Positions 1 to 14,100 of a DNA stretch of 64,000 nucleotides are shown piece after piece. The translations under genes and the position numbers were made by a program. This DNA is from Sipunculus nudus. Its lineage: Eukaryota; Annelida; Sipuncula; Golfingiida; Sipunculidae. The notes beneath the pieces were generated by a model. It made no database searches. It was not told the DNA's origin and worked only from the letters and a program-made list of their open reading frames with translations. Location: contig CM049310.1 of assembly GCA_026874595.1 (NCBI GenBank), positions 29,311,058 through 29,375,057 of the forward strand, read 5' to 3'. Each line of letters starts with the position of its first letter. Position 1 is the first letter of the stretch.

Positions 1-203
1 ATTACCTGCGGATTGCTTTCACTGTCCAATGTGAACCCCTGCGCCACGAGGTATAGCTCAAAACGTTCTACGTAACAATCCCAGTCCTCCACTCCGTCAA
101 AGTAACACGGTGCCATACCTTGGCTCGGCTGCAAAAAGCGCTGTTGAGCTGGCCCGGGCGTCAATTGCGTCCCTACCGTTTGTTCTGGTTCAGAATTCTC
201 CAT
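1..203 (-). CDS. Gag-like protein fragment of an LTR retrotransposon (partial, runs off the left edge)
   Basis: An ATG at 203 on the minus strand opens a frame with no stop to base 1 (67 codons). It begins MENSEPEQTVG and has a Q/P-rich leader, followed by CYFDGVEDWDCYVERFELYL. The arrangement 'FDG...W..Y..RFE.YL' resembles the N-terminus of Ty3/gypsy-type Gag proteins in invertebrates (family knowledge, from memory). A host gene with a Gag-derived domain is possible. The last bases, CAGGTAAT, could also be a splice donor. No LTR, primer-binding site or pol is within the window, so the class is not proven. Confidence 0.4.
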   Translation of the reverse strand, partial: MENSEPEQTVGTQLTPGPAQQRFLQPSQGMAPCYFDGVEDWDCYVERFELYLVAQGFTLDSESNPQV

Positions 204-520
204 CTTCGTCGCCAGACTGTCGAGTATTTGGAGGATTTTGAGGTGCCGTTGCAAATAAAACACGCACAAATATGGAGGACAACCGAACAACTTTTATTCC
301 AGCCATATCACTCGTACATATCATAGGGCGAGCCGCCGCACCACTACTAAGTCCGCTGAAATATAGTTCCACTAGATACCTCGACACATTACTTAATACG
401 AATACACATCAGATCCATTGGTTCTGAATGTTGGCTTTCACATTACCCCAACAAAACCTGCCATTTATAAAAGTTGAGGACTAAACCTTTCATATGCTTC
501 ACAGAGTAAAATATACATGC
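204..520. other. Unassigned AT-rich stretch
   Basis: I see no exon or repeat here. Short overlapping frames on both strands are shadows of the Gag-like reading frame. Confidence 0.4.
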
Positions 521-867
521 GAGGCAAAAATTAAAAAAAAAAGGTTTGGTTCTCAGGCACCGCCCCCATCAATTTTAACCCCCCACATCAAAAATTTGAT
601 TTTAATTTTCGATAGGAACTTAACAATTTTGAGCTCCAGCTGATGGGACATTTCTTTCAAGAAGATAAAATAATACAATTTTTGATAAGATTTCCTTTGT
701 AATGTAGTGTTTTTACCTGTTTAGAAAAAAAAATTTCTGTTATAATCATGCTTTTTCCTGATCATATGATATTTTAATCGAAACATACAAAAAAAATGTG
801 TAAAAATTGTCTTCCGTCAATGATTTCTGAAGAAGTGCCTGTGAACCATACCTTTTTTTTGGCCTAA
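521..867. mobile_element. MITE family A, copy 1
   Basis: The ends are inverted repeats: AAAGGTTTGGTTCTCAGGCAC on the left and GTGCCTGTGAACCATACC on the right, next to GGCCTAA. The interior matches three other copies at 11618, 15006 and 48796 (for example TGATAAGNTTTCCTTTGTAATGTA). No coding capacity. Confidence 0.7.
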
Positions 868-1302
868 ATCTGCCAACTTATCAGAGCAGGACTCCACATT
901 TCATGAAAGATGAATCAATCCTTATTAACCCATCTTACCGGTAACTATCTGTTTAATCAAAAGCATCTCTTATCTTATGTTTGAATAATGTCTTGATGTG
1001 TGTGGTTACTGATATTAAGGATCATTTTACTGCTGGAAATGAGAATATCATCCAAACCAAGTCCACCATGCAAATAGGGAGAGATGTAAGATGTGTGCTA
1101 AGCTAAGATGATATACCACTTCCACCTGTATTTTCAAAGGGGGTTATGGAAAAACATGTTCATGTTAATGCATGTGCTGGTTTATGCATGCATTAAACTC
1201 TGTGTGATTATTTTACACCGGGATGTATACTCTAGCCATGCACTCTTATCTCAGGTCATTGAATCACATTGAATTATTTGGAAATAACTGATTTTAACTT
1301 AC
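868..1302. other. TTLL intron sequence, nothing recognised
   Basis: Unique-looking AT-rich DNA. No exon with TTLL similarity was found on the minus strand here. Confidence 0.4.
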
Positions 1303-1414
1303 CTATCAAATCGTCCTTCTCTTCATTACTAAGTACATAACAGCGAGGGAAGAAAGATGTCCAATCAGCAGAGTTCACCCAGGGCAGCTCTCGCAGACTG
1401 CTGGTAATCCCAAC
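1303..1414 (-). CDS. TTLL3: TTLL exon, FFPRCY motif
   Basis: Acceptor TATAAACAG|GTTGGG and donor TTGATAG|GTAAGT, 112 bases, phase 0 in and 1 out. It reads VGITSSLRELPWVNSAD then WTSFFPRCYVLSNEEKDDLI. The L-x-x-LPW...FFPRCY signature is typical of TTLL3/8 glycylases. The next exon is not visible and should lie left of base 1 or in the unassigned 200-1300 stretch. Confidence 0.9.
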
Positions 1415-4400
1415 CTGTTTATATTACAGATAATAATGTGCTGTAATGTTACTGTATAAGGATAAAATCCCATAAGTGCATTACCACATTTACACTCACA
1501 GACAATTAAAAGAGTCACATCTTAATTAATTAAACATTGTGAAATTTTCCACACAACAAAGACAGTTAAGATAATTTTACCATACTATAAATCCATATAA
1601 AAACAACAAGCACACACTTTAAAGCTGTAAGAAGCTGTTTCACCTTGATTCCCAAATTTAATATTAAGACTGATAATGCCCTGTAACATATTGTCCATGC
1701 CATATTTATGTATTAACTTAGGCATTTTGTCCATACACATTTAATGTCCTGTCGCTTTATATGTCCTGTTGTGTTTGCTTGTGTTTCTAGTGATAAAGTC
1801 CATTTACATTAATTAACCAGTAGCATTATATCAATAAGCGTTTAAAGACTTTTGGTTTTCTGACTTATGTGACTTATGTCCTGTGAAATTTTGTCCAAAT
1901 ACATTCAATATCCTGTGTCATTTGTCCATGTACATTTTATGTCCTCTGGCATATGCTCCAAGTTTATTTCACAACCTGTAGACTTTTGTCCGGTTTAGAT
2001 TTAAAGTCTTGAGGTATTCTGACTTTAAACATTATGGACTTTGAGCATTTTTTCCTGTTCATTTATCCAATTATTTTATTACAATTATGGCCCTTCAGGC
2101 CACTGCACGTAAATTACATAATCCTAATGAGAACACTCTAAGAGGGTCAACACCTTAAAATCACACAAATTGAACCTAATGACCCTCTTTAATCAATCAA
2201 GTCACACCTGAACATGACTTTATCTTGAGAAAGTAATGAGGATTTTTTATGCTGATACAGGTTAAAAGAAGCCAAGAATAAAGACCTAAGGTAATTACAC
2301 CTGGTACAGCCTGAGGTGGCCACAGCACGTCAATACCTGCACACTAGTACATGCCAGGGGATATTGATCATTCTGAGGTATAAAGGCATCAAAAGTTTCT
2401 TATCATTAAAGCAGGGCGGGTGTTAAGAACCTTTCCTGCTTGCTTGATAAACTGTTTTTTTTTCTTTTTTTCATATCTGAATGAATATTACAACATCTCT
2501 AAAGCAGAAATGATGTAGTGTATTCAGATGTTTTTTTTTCACACTTAGGGCCTTTTTAAATAGAATTAACCTATAACAGATACACATAAATTTACATTTG
2601 GTAGTACATACTAATTATTTTTAAAAAATATGCAAGATTCATAAAAATTATTTTTTTTAAACAATATCTATGGCCTGTAATATTCAATGTACTTCAAAAC
2701 CAAACAAACAACTCATGTCAACTATTGTACATTAACAGCTGAGTTAAACTCTTCAAATCAGGTTATCTAAAGTTTCCAGCTGAGAATGTTGTACAGAGTA
2801 TATAACTGTGTCATACCTTTGATGAGAAGTGTCTGGCTTTCTGGAAGTGGTTGACAATGACCTCACTTCGTAGTACAAGGTTACTGACATTACGACCACC
2901 CCAGATGAAACGCGGAGCTGAGTGACGTACCAAACGAGACTGGAAAAGATTATGTTATACTTACCGGTATATAGTGCTATGAGGTTTTAGTAAATTACTT
3001 TTGAAATCTGACAATTTTCCAATAAAACTCTACTAAATGAATGATCCACTCATATCTACAATACCTGTTACATCTGACATCTTTTCTGTATGTTCTTATG
3101 AGCTGTTCCTTGTTAAATATAGATATTATTTTATAATCTCAGAATTCTCAAGATCTTTATGAATACACCAGCTCATATGTTAGTATTATATGTGCATATT
3201 AATAACCTGGTTGTCTGAACTGTATCTGAACCATGAGGCTATTACACACAGAAAGAGACACATACCATAACAGCATAGATCCCATGTTCTTCCTCCCATG
3301 GTGCTGGGACATCACTCTCACAAATAGCCTCAAAATCTGTAGCAAATAAATAACATGAAACATAGAATAAAAATTTATAGCATATAATAAAATAAGAAGC
3401 CTCAAAATCTGTTACAAATAAATAACATGAAAAACAGCCTCAACATTTGAAGAAAATAATAAATAAATAACCTTAAAATCTGTAGAAAATAAACATAATG
3501 AAAAACAGCCTCAAAATTGGTAGCAAATAACATAATACATAGCCTCAAATATGTAACAAATAAATAAAATGAAAAACAACCTCAGAAACTGTAGCAAATA
3601 ATATAATACATAGCCTCAAAATCTGTAGCAAATAAATAACATGAAAAACAACCTCAAAATTTGTGGAAAATACTTTAATAAACAGCCTCAAAATTTCTAG
3701 CAAATAATTGCCAGTGATTGCATGATGGGAAAAGAAATTGCTTTAACTTTTGCAATAGTATAATTCTGTAAATAAAAGAGAGGTATGTGCTGAATTCTTA
3801 ATAATGGTGATAGATCATAGCTAGGCGAGTTAAATTAGTAAGTATCATCCTTAGAAATAATCTGCTAATAGTTTTTGTGAAGTCTGCAGACAATGGAAAT
3901 ATGAGGTCGCACATGCACATATATCATTCCTCTTATAGCCTGACAGAATGTTGGAGCATAAACTCTGTTAATTAACAGCTCTCCCAATAAATGACCTGTA
4001 CACATGTAGCAGGTAAAGTAATTGAGATTCCAGGGTATAACAGACTAAGGTCAATGCAGCAAGCAGCCATGATTAATAGATGAGTATTCAAGGGGATAAA
4101 ACTTCCGCTTCCATAAAGGAAACAATTTTACTGGCCTTGGATCATTGCATGGCAGATATGGTTTTTACCTTGGCCTATAAGGGAGTCAGTGGACCAGGAA
4201 TTGATCTGTGAACAGTGAAAATCCTTGTCTTTATTGCTGCAGTGTATGTCAGCCTGCCATAACATCAGCAGTTGGCTTTATACATAGAACTGATCAACAT
4301 GTAGCTTTCTTAATAAGACTGTTACTGCCATTTTATTTATAGTACAATTGCTGAATGTAGGTCAGCTACAAAAAGATATGTATTTCAAGGTTATTTTAAG

Positions 4401-7400
4401 TAGCTTACTAGGGGTCTTATATATTTATTGATGTTGAATGGACTAAGGACAACAGAAGATTTTTAACAAAACAAGGAATAATAGCATATTATGTTAGACC
4501 AGGCTTATCTGTCTGAAGAGAAATATGGTAGGGCATAATTTGGATGAACTAATGCAATAATAGATTTCCATTAACAAAATGTCTCAAGACATGTTAATGT
4601 CCACAAATGAAAAGTCATTTGACTCAAAGTATCCAAAGACCATAAAATATCAAAGCATGATGTGGTACACAAATTTCACATGGACAAAATGATCAAAAGT
4701 AAAAGAATCGCAAGAAGTGAAAATCTTTGAGGGGCAACTGAAATAACACACAATCTGATAAAAATGTATATAGTCAAAGACTGAAACAGAGGCAATATGT
4801 CTCTCAGTCATCCAGAGATAAAATAGAACAAACTAATTGAGAGGTTAGACATGATTGCAAAGTGAGCAAGGACAAAATGTCACAAATTAGTCATGAGGCA
4901 AATGTCACAAAGAAGTCAAGAGGCAAAATGTAGCAAAATAGTCGAGAAAGGTAAAATGTTATCAAGAGGCAAAATCTAGCAAATTGTCAAGAAAAAAAGG
5001 TTACAAGATGATAATCAGGCAAAATGTCACAACTGACAAAACAGCTTTTTAAAGCAAATATGATTGCTCCTAAAAAATTATTTTACAGTTAAATCAATTG
5101 ATGGCTATATGTCAGAAATGAGTTGGTACATGATATTTATATGCAGAACATTTTGTCCTGTGACGTTTTGTTCTGGCTTCATTCATTCTTAAAGTTTGTC
5201 CCTCTGGCTCAGATGGACTGTAATTAGCTTTATTGAACAAAATGCCATCTGACAGCAACACTGACCATGGCCTAGAAATAAGGCCAATGCTACAATAACA
5301 ATTCCTTTAAAGGAAAGTCAATATGCTACAATGAAAATTCCCTGAAACCAGAATCATTACATCTTCCTCTCTGTATGGACAAGCACTGTCACTACATTCT
5401 GTTCTCTTGAAGTACCACAGTGAAGCTGCTCTTTTATGTTCACATGATTAGCTGATGTCAGGCATGTGACCACTCCCTTGCTGGAAGTTCTAATGACCAT
5501 GGTTAGCGGCTGTACTTCCCTTCTTTGCCAACAGCAGCTGGTTCTATCAGCTACTGAGGTGTCAATCTTGAGTAACAAGTAAACATCCACTCAAACTGAA
5601 TCTACAACGGTAATTCTAGAAGAGCTTTCCTCTCCTCCACTGAAATATCCGCTATATTTTCTTTGGTTCACCTGATTGACAAGTATTAAACACCAATTAC
5701 AATCAACAGCAAAATGTTCTAACATATAAATAAAATCACTGAGAATATCAGATTGACAAACATAAGCATGTATGGATGATTGACAGCCGGAAAGGGGGAA
5801 AATAAAACCCCTGTCCTATTTAATCTGGTGATTTGTAGAATTCATTTTTATGTTAGCATAATGTTTTGTGTAGGAATCCAAGGATGAACAGAGCATACTT
5901 GATTAAATGTATAACTGGGAGGAAAATATAGTCAAAGATTTATGAATGAAGTTGAAATTTTCAATTTTTTTTTATTAAATACATTAGTGTAATATTTGCT
6001 CTACACAAAATGCAACTTTATTTCCTGTGAGTCTTTTCCTACACAAACCTGTGACCCTGTTTTCTTAGAAAAATTGTGACTTTTTCCTGTCACTTTTTCT
6101 AGTGACCCTCCCTTTCACATGTCGCCTGTCCATACGGCACGTGATTTCCCCAACTGTCCACATGCAACATTTCTTAAATTTCAGTCATCCACCATAACCA
6201 CAGTTTCAACAGAACAATAGTCTTAATGAGATTTATGAGTGGACATGTTTAAATATGGGCTCGTCAATCACTCCATTCAACCATAATGACACAGGCCGGT
6301 GGAGTGTGTCAATATATATTGCATATATTTATTTAAGTGACCAGAATACATGCTTAATATTCAATTCTCACACTATTTGCTCATCACATCACATGCTGTC
6401 ACCAGCATTGTCCATCAATGTCCATATTATATTCTCAGATTACATCCTGTTTGACCTTACACTGATGCTATTGACCTTCACTGGCCTCTTGTTGATATTA
6501 ATGACCTCTGTGGAACCAAATTATCAGATTATTCAATATGCAGTGAAATATAAGAGTTTATAAACATACGCGAGTACTCTATGGTTGATCTAATAAAGCC
6601 TAGGTTAAGGAGGGTTTAATTCTGCTCTGCCTGATCTGTTAACTATTATCATAACTATTAATCAATTAATGAATAAATTTATTTAATATCTTAACTTATT
6701 ATTATTAGCATATATTACCCATTAATTATATTGTACTTAAATACAAGGTAAGTTTCACTACTAATACCATACATGGCAATGCAAGTTCACCTACAGGCAA
6801 CCATGGTGTAGTTTATCATAAATGGTGACCCTTCACAAAATAATGCTAGATTTTTCTGGATTTATGGGAGTATACTAAAAATATGACTGTCTTTAAGATC
6901 CACATTTTTATCCTACCCAACATTTCATGACAATTAACATTCAGCCTTAATTTCCAAAGCACGCCAAGGAAGAGTTGCATGCCAGCTGTTGAGTGGCACC
7001 ATAGTCTATTATTTTTATTATTTTTACGCTAATTTTTATGATTAATATTATTATCACTATTATTATGCATGTGAAACTATCATGTACTTTGTACCATTAT
7101 CTTCATTATCTCTTCATGTTATTTATGTTTTGTCAGAGCAAGGTGTCACCTACAAGTGTCTACACACTTTGAGCCAGACATGCTGCCCTTTAAGCTGGCT
7201 AATCCATTACATCTTGAGTATGTATTATCAGACATGAGGTTGTGCACCCAAATGCCCACACCTTTATGCCCTGACAGGTACTGAAACACTGCAAGCATAA
7301 TTTTTATCGCTCCACTGGATCAGGCCATACTTTGTGAGGTTTCTGTTATTTGACTGAACATATGTAATATGTGGTATGCATTTTTGTACAAGATAACAAT

Positions 7401-7761
7401 AATAATGACAATAATCCAATTCATCATACTATTTAAAATTAATATTTCTATTATAATCATTATTACTGTTATTATATTATATTATATTATATTATATTAT
7501 ATTATATTATATTATATTATATTATATTATATAAATAAGGTTGATATTAATAGTTTATATTTTAAAATGTATATATACTATCTAAGTTCTATTTTTTATA
7601 TGATATATGCTGAGATGATATCATAAAATTGAAAATGTTGTAATGTTTGACAAAACTTGTTATGAGGTCAGTGGAGCTATTTATATAAAGAACTGATCAT
7701 TGCAGTTTTATATATAGCAGTATACATAACCTTAATATGAAAATCTATAATTAAGACTTAT

Positions 7762-7838
<77 letters not shown>

Positions 7839-10800
7839 TATATATATAAATATATAATTTAAACCCAATGCTCTATACAGGCCAAAGTCACCACTTATAA
7901 CAAATACAGAAAAATGTTTGCCTGGCCTTACTGATTAATGCATATACTGGGATTGCATGAAAGGAGGTGTGATAAATTATATACAAGTATTGATATATAA
8001 TATATACTAGAGTGTGTATGTCATTGGTTTGATTTGTTACACCCCTGAGAAATCAGTCTGCATGCTTTATTCATATCCACATATACAAGGCAACTTACAT
8101 TTAGCTTTAAAACATATACCATTGTGTGTATATGGGTTGGATGGTCTTTGAAAATTCAGGATACAGAAGATGAAAACAATGCTGTATTTAAAATTGTCAC
8201 TTAGTTATTATTACTCACATTGTTATAAGTTGTAGCTGACAGGCTAATAACCTGTCCTGTACTGTCGTTTCAGGTGTGCATTAAAATCCAAACAGTGTCT
8301 GTTTTTGTGTGAATAATTTAAAAATAAAAGTTCCAGGATTAGAGGAGTGGTTACATCCAACATTACACTAAATCATACATACACTCCTCACCCACACGGT
8401 GTCAGCCCTGGTGTAGAAACCCTGATACAAAGCAGCAGCAGTTATAACAAAGAAGATCTAGAATGACTGCAGTATATAACTGTCTAACATGGAGTGTCAA
8501 TCATACAGAGATAGAAACAGTATGGTTGAAATCCAGGTATTCCCTTAATTAAGGTCTGTCAGATGAACATGAACATTTAATGGATTCTTCCTGTATATGG
8601 TTTTATAAAGATACCATCACTTCTCCCCCTTCCTAGAAAAAACCCTTAAGAGCAATTTCCCTCTTCCAGTCCCCCAAGCAAAAATCCCTCACTATCCTTC
8701 CTCCAATTCCCTGAGCCAAAATTCCTCACAATCCTTCCTCCTATCCCCAAAGCAAAAATCCCTCACTATCCTTCTTCCAATCCCCTGAGCCAAAATCACC
8801 CTTTATCCTTCCTCCAATCCCCAAGCCAAAATTCCTCACTACTCCTCTTCCAATCCGCCAAGCCAAAATTCCTCACTATTCCTCTTCCAATCCCCCAAGC
8901 CAAAAATCCTCACTTTCCTTCCTCCAATCCCCAAAGCCAGAATTCCTCACTTTCCTTCCTCTAATTCCCTGTGCTAAAATCCCTTACTATCTCTTTTCCA
9001 ATCCCCCAAGCCAAAATTCCTCACTTTCCTTCCTCAAATCCTGAGTCAAATTCCCTCCCTCCCTACCCTAACTCCAATCCCCCCAAGCCAAAATTCCTCA
9101 CTATCCCTCTTCCAGTACCCCAAGCCAAAATCCCTCACTATCTCTTTCCTGTTATGGTTGATCCAGCTGTTATAAAAAAACCTGAGCCAGGCTGGTAATG
9201 ATGTTGGAGGGAGCTGTCTATCACCCTGTAACAGTGTGACAAAGTCCAAATTAATGTAGAAATGGATAATCCTGGTGGATTTTGGTACTTTTCTATGCAA
9301 GGGTATTTCTTATATCGTAGTATTTTTATGATAAAATTGTAGCTTTCTTGAAGGTTACTTACAAATAAATGTTTGAAAATTTTTAGTTTGCAAAAAATCA
9401 CCAATGGCAAGATTACCAGATTCTGTGGTTTTTTGGTAGAGAACAGGACTCTGGGAGATCATTATAATTAGTTCAGATCTCAACTAAAGAGGAGTGAGAC
9501 TTTTCTTGGTCAGCTCCCATCCACTGTGAGCCCTCTGCAAGCTTACTGAGAACACTGTACCTCACACTCACAAACGAGTGCATCTTTGGGGGATTCCCCA
9601 GTGTTATTACAGTTGGGATGATTACCCATCCAGGACTTGTTACAGTAGCGGTAGACAAAATGCAAGTGCTACCACCCTGTCACATAAACCAAAACCCAAT
9701 TAAATGGAAAATCTACAAATTTAGATACACAGGTTAAGAATTAGAACAGTCTTAATCAAAACACTGGATGTGGTTACCTCCATAAAAAAAAACAAGCTTT
9801 TATAATTTCATCAATGCTTTCTTTTCTAAAAAACTTAAACTCCCATGATAAAGTAAAATCAAATATGTATGCAATCAAGAATAAACCCTATGTTCTTTTC
9901 AACTTTCACACCCTACCCTGGGGGGGGGGCACTTTTTAATGTTTTTATTACTGTCTGCAAGGTACACCACAACTTAAAAAGCTAAACTTGGATCACCTGA
10001 ATACTGTAAGCTGGGCATCACAACTTACTCAAGGCATGACTCATGTAACAGAGTAAATATAAAATTATAATACTTCCAAATATCAATTAACAAGTCTGTG
10101 GCACGTTCATGCAACATGATTAGCAAGTATCAGAACTGTGAAAAATGCTGGATGACCAATTTAGCCCTGAGCAATTAGCCATAATCCTCACACTGCTGTT
10201 TTCTAAGGGTGCCCTTTGAGTCTGCATCACACCAACAGTAATTCTCCATGGAGTACAATAAGCAAGGAACTTCCACTTGAACAGATTTGTTTACGTGCCT
10301 CTTCAGCCGAGGTTGCGAACCAGTGTGTAAACAAACTCTTTACAAACAGTATTAGACACACAGACTGCGCACATTTTCTCATACATTAAACAAGCACCGC
10401 ACTTTACGAAAAGGGTGGGGCAATTTTTTCTTTTATGCATTATGATGATATATATACTTATATCAAAGGGAATATACTGTCACCAAGACACTGGCGTACT
10501 CTTCCTGCTTATAAAACCAGGGTAGGTGCACTAACACAACTCTTGTTTTCTGTTCAATAGAAAACTCTGCCACCATTTACAAGCACAACACCCCTAGGAA
10601 GTGTAGCCATAAGTACACCATTAAATTTCAATTCTTCATGTTGGCTATTTAGTTCTGACAAGTGGTATACATTACAGATATGTATCAATGTTTCCAGTAG
10701 AATATTTCCCATCTAACTTCAAGGCAGACTTTAGATTCTATCACTGGTGACCCAAAAACGTATTTGCACATCACACAATACATATCTGTCAGATCCCCTA

Positions 10801-11027
10801 CATGGACTTATTCATACCCTGTTGTCACACACAACATTGTGTGTTTAACAGGTGTAAGCCCCAAGCCAGTCATTTATATCCCAGAGTGCAACTGTGTTTA
10901 GCTTATGTGAACATATCTTTTCATGACTGCCCCTGATTTATTAATAGAAATAAATTGTTACTGGACCATTGCTGTGTTATTTTTTTATTTTACTAATGAC
11001 TGAATACACTAAAAAATTAGATATAAG

Positions 11028-11121
<94 letters not shown>

Positions 11122-14100
11122 GTAAAGGCGTATTGATATCAGCTACCTTGTGGAATCTTCACTTACTTCATTATCTGTAGAGGAAGGGAGAGATTTGATC
11201 CATTGTTTTTGCACTAAAACACATTTTTTTAACTAAGTTTTTAATGCTATGATCTTACCGAGTATCACAGTGAGAAAATGAGTTTTCATGTATAAGATGA
11301 CTAATTCTTCCAGATTTTATTTTTCTCCATAAAATCAAGAGTTAATGGGCAAATCTGGATTGTCTTATAATGTTGTTTTACATGAATAAACCCATACTCA
11401 CCATCATCAGTCTCACAGCTGATTCTATGGCCGGTTGAGAAGCGAGGTATCCCATTTGTGCGCGGACCAAACTTTTCCACCCAACCCCTTTTCCTCATAC
11501 TGTGTCTCACGTAAACATCCACCGGGTATGGCCCCTCACATGTGAACACTTTGCTTTCCTGGAATCATAATCATGTAAAATCTGAAGGTGTTCTTGGAAC
11601 TGAATACAATGTGTATGTAAGGCCAAAAATAGTAAAAGGTATGGTTCTCAGGCACGGCCCACGTCAATTTTTTTTTATTTTCATCTTTCAATAAGATAAT
11701 ATGATACAATTTTGATAAGTTTTCCTTTGTAATGTACTGCTTTTGCCAGTTTAGAAAAAAATATGTTATTATCATGCTTTTCCCTGATTATATGACATTT
11801 TTATCAAAACATACAAAAAAATGTAATAAAAAAACAGCCGCCTGCACTGATTTCTGAAAAAAGTGTCTGAGAACCATACCTTTTTTTTTGGCCTTATACA
11901 TAACTTGAAGGATAGGACATAGCCTGGAGAGATTCAGATCCAAAGGTCTTTAACTTGACACCAACTGATCCCTCACAGACAAAAAGGAGAAATCTGGCTT
12001 GAACGTCAGAAATTTGCTCTGTGTCCTAATCACAGGATATTCCAACTACGTACTTGTAAATCCAGAAATTCTGAAGGACTGTTAACATATGACACCAATA
12101 GAACACTGAATATGCACTGCTGTGTCACTGCTAACTGTCTGCTTGGATTCCTAGGAGCACATTTGGTAAACAAAATATTTGCTTTAATGATAAGAATAAT
12201 CTAATGATATGTTATATACTTAGGTTAATTGATTCTGACTGTGGGATTGGCTCAGTGAATCTAGGATCAACAATGTTATAATCTCCCCAAGAGAGGTCTC
12301 TACTAGACCGGTGTTGATATTCTGTTTATCTCATGTTTAAAAACTTGAGCTTGTTAACTAAGGCAGGGTTTTCAATTCCTGGTACTTAAACATCACTATG
12401 TTACCCCAGATCAAGAACCTACGCAAACAATTCACCTCCTGAGACACGTACCCGGTACTCAACTTGTAAATAAAGTCAGTATGGTATGTGTTGAATATCA
12501 TGGATAGTTTACATTTTTAGTGATAACGCATCTTTTCCTTAAAGGGGCCTAGTGACCCATACAGCATGTTGAATTAACACGAAAAATAGCTTCTTCCATT
12601 TAAAATAAATTTGAACCTGCCAAAATATTGCCTTGAAACAGTGGACTAGGTGCAATCAAAGAGTCACCATAAATACAGGGCATGCACTGCCCAGCCACAA
12701 CAAGTGTCAATCAGGAGATGCCCTGACTGACTTTGAAAAAAAAAATGTAATACATGTTCAAGCTGGCTGAAACATTGTATGTTGCGGTTCACAATCGGAT
12801 CTCTGGTTACGCAACCTTCTTATAATTAACAGACACATGTGGACTGAGTTTACCAAAACCTAGAACCATAATAGGGTGTTAAACTGCCGTATGCGAGGTA
12901 CTGAGACTGTGTGCTGGGATAGTTTTGCTGGGAAACTTTTATATAAGTAATAGTGTAAAGGAATAGGTATGATATTCTTCCTGATTATGTCCCTTTAAAA
13001 CATAAAACAAATCAAAACAATATATTTATCTATTTCTTTAAATTTAATCTGGTCTCCACTAATCTGAATGCACAAGTTTTTGTTCAAACAAGGGTATGTC
13101 AAAAACTAGATCATGTCACCTGTACATACACCCTCTTTCAGTTGTTTCTTCATATATCAATATGCATTATTAAAACCAAACTAAAATATCAGAACCAAAA
13201 AGAATTCAAATCTCCAGTCATGAGCTACTAACAGGCAAATTATAAATGAAGTGTGAGTATATACCAGCCCCTACAGCTTACATGTGTAGTGTATGCCTGC
13301 AGTACCTGGATCACATTAACACTAGTTTGTATTACTAGTGCTGCTTAATCTTATTCCGCCTCCAGGCATTAACAACTATATCAAATACACTGTAACACTA
13401 TATCAAATACACTGTAACACTGTGTATCAAATAGTTTGTGGTATACCACAGTCACTGTATAAGACATAGTGAAGTATTACATTTAGATACAATGTATAAG
13501 ATATTTGAACATTATAATTACCTTTACAGCTTTATCTACGGCCTCCTTGGCTCTCTTCTCTAGCTGTATCATGTTTGACCTCCTGGTAACCAGAGGCTTC
13601 CACGAGTCACTTTGTAAGGACAAGTATGGGTGCATGGGCTTACGATAAAACAGCTGTTCCTTTTTAGAGCCTGTGTTCCATTTTTGCTTTGGCCTTTCCC
13701 GGGGCACCCCTTTGTCACGACTAGTATCTACAACCTGATGGTCTCTGACTTTTTCTACCTTTGTAGGTAAGGCTGTTCGACCAGCCAGGTACGGACTGTC
13801 TTTAAGCTGTGGGTGTATAACTCTAGCTTCAGCGGATCGTGTGTGTGTGCTGGTTTGCGATGGTGGGGGGTGTGGTGTATGTTTCCCATGGTTTTCGGTA
13901 ATATGGCCAGTACTGTGAGCTCTGCCCTCCTGGGCTAACAACCGTGTACCGTCAGAATTTGGTGTTCGTGGTTTTTCATCTCGATGTGGGGCAACCAATG
14001 AATCATGAGCTGGCAGTTTTGGCAGAGACAATTCTTTCTTTTCTGTTTGTTCATTTTCCTTGCTTTTCCCAGGAGAAAAGTGGTTCCACAAACGTTTAAT

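Noticed and set aside
6255-6563. 102-codon plus-strand frame as a small membrane protein gene
   Set aside because: It is AT-rich with a hydrophobic composition expected by chance, no family similarity, and lies in an intron of the opposite-strand gene.
8971-9410. Three overlapping frames of 75-90 codons
   Set aside because: They are made of the C-rich minisatellite and its edge. The amino-acid repeats follow the DNA period.
13483-13521. Extension of the TTLL start exon to the stop near 13483
   Set aside because: The frame continues past a consensus donor (AAG|GTAATT). The next exon joins in phase and continues the family sequence, so the extension is intron.
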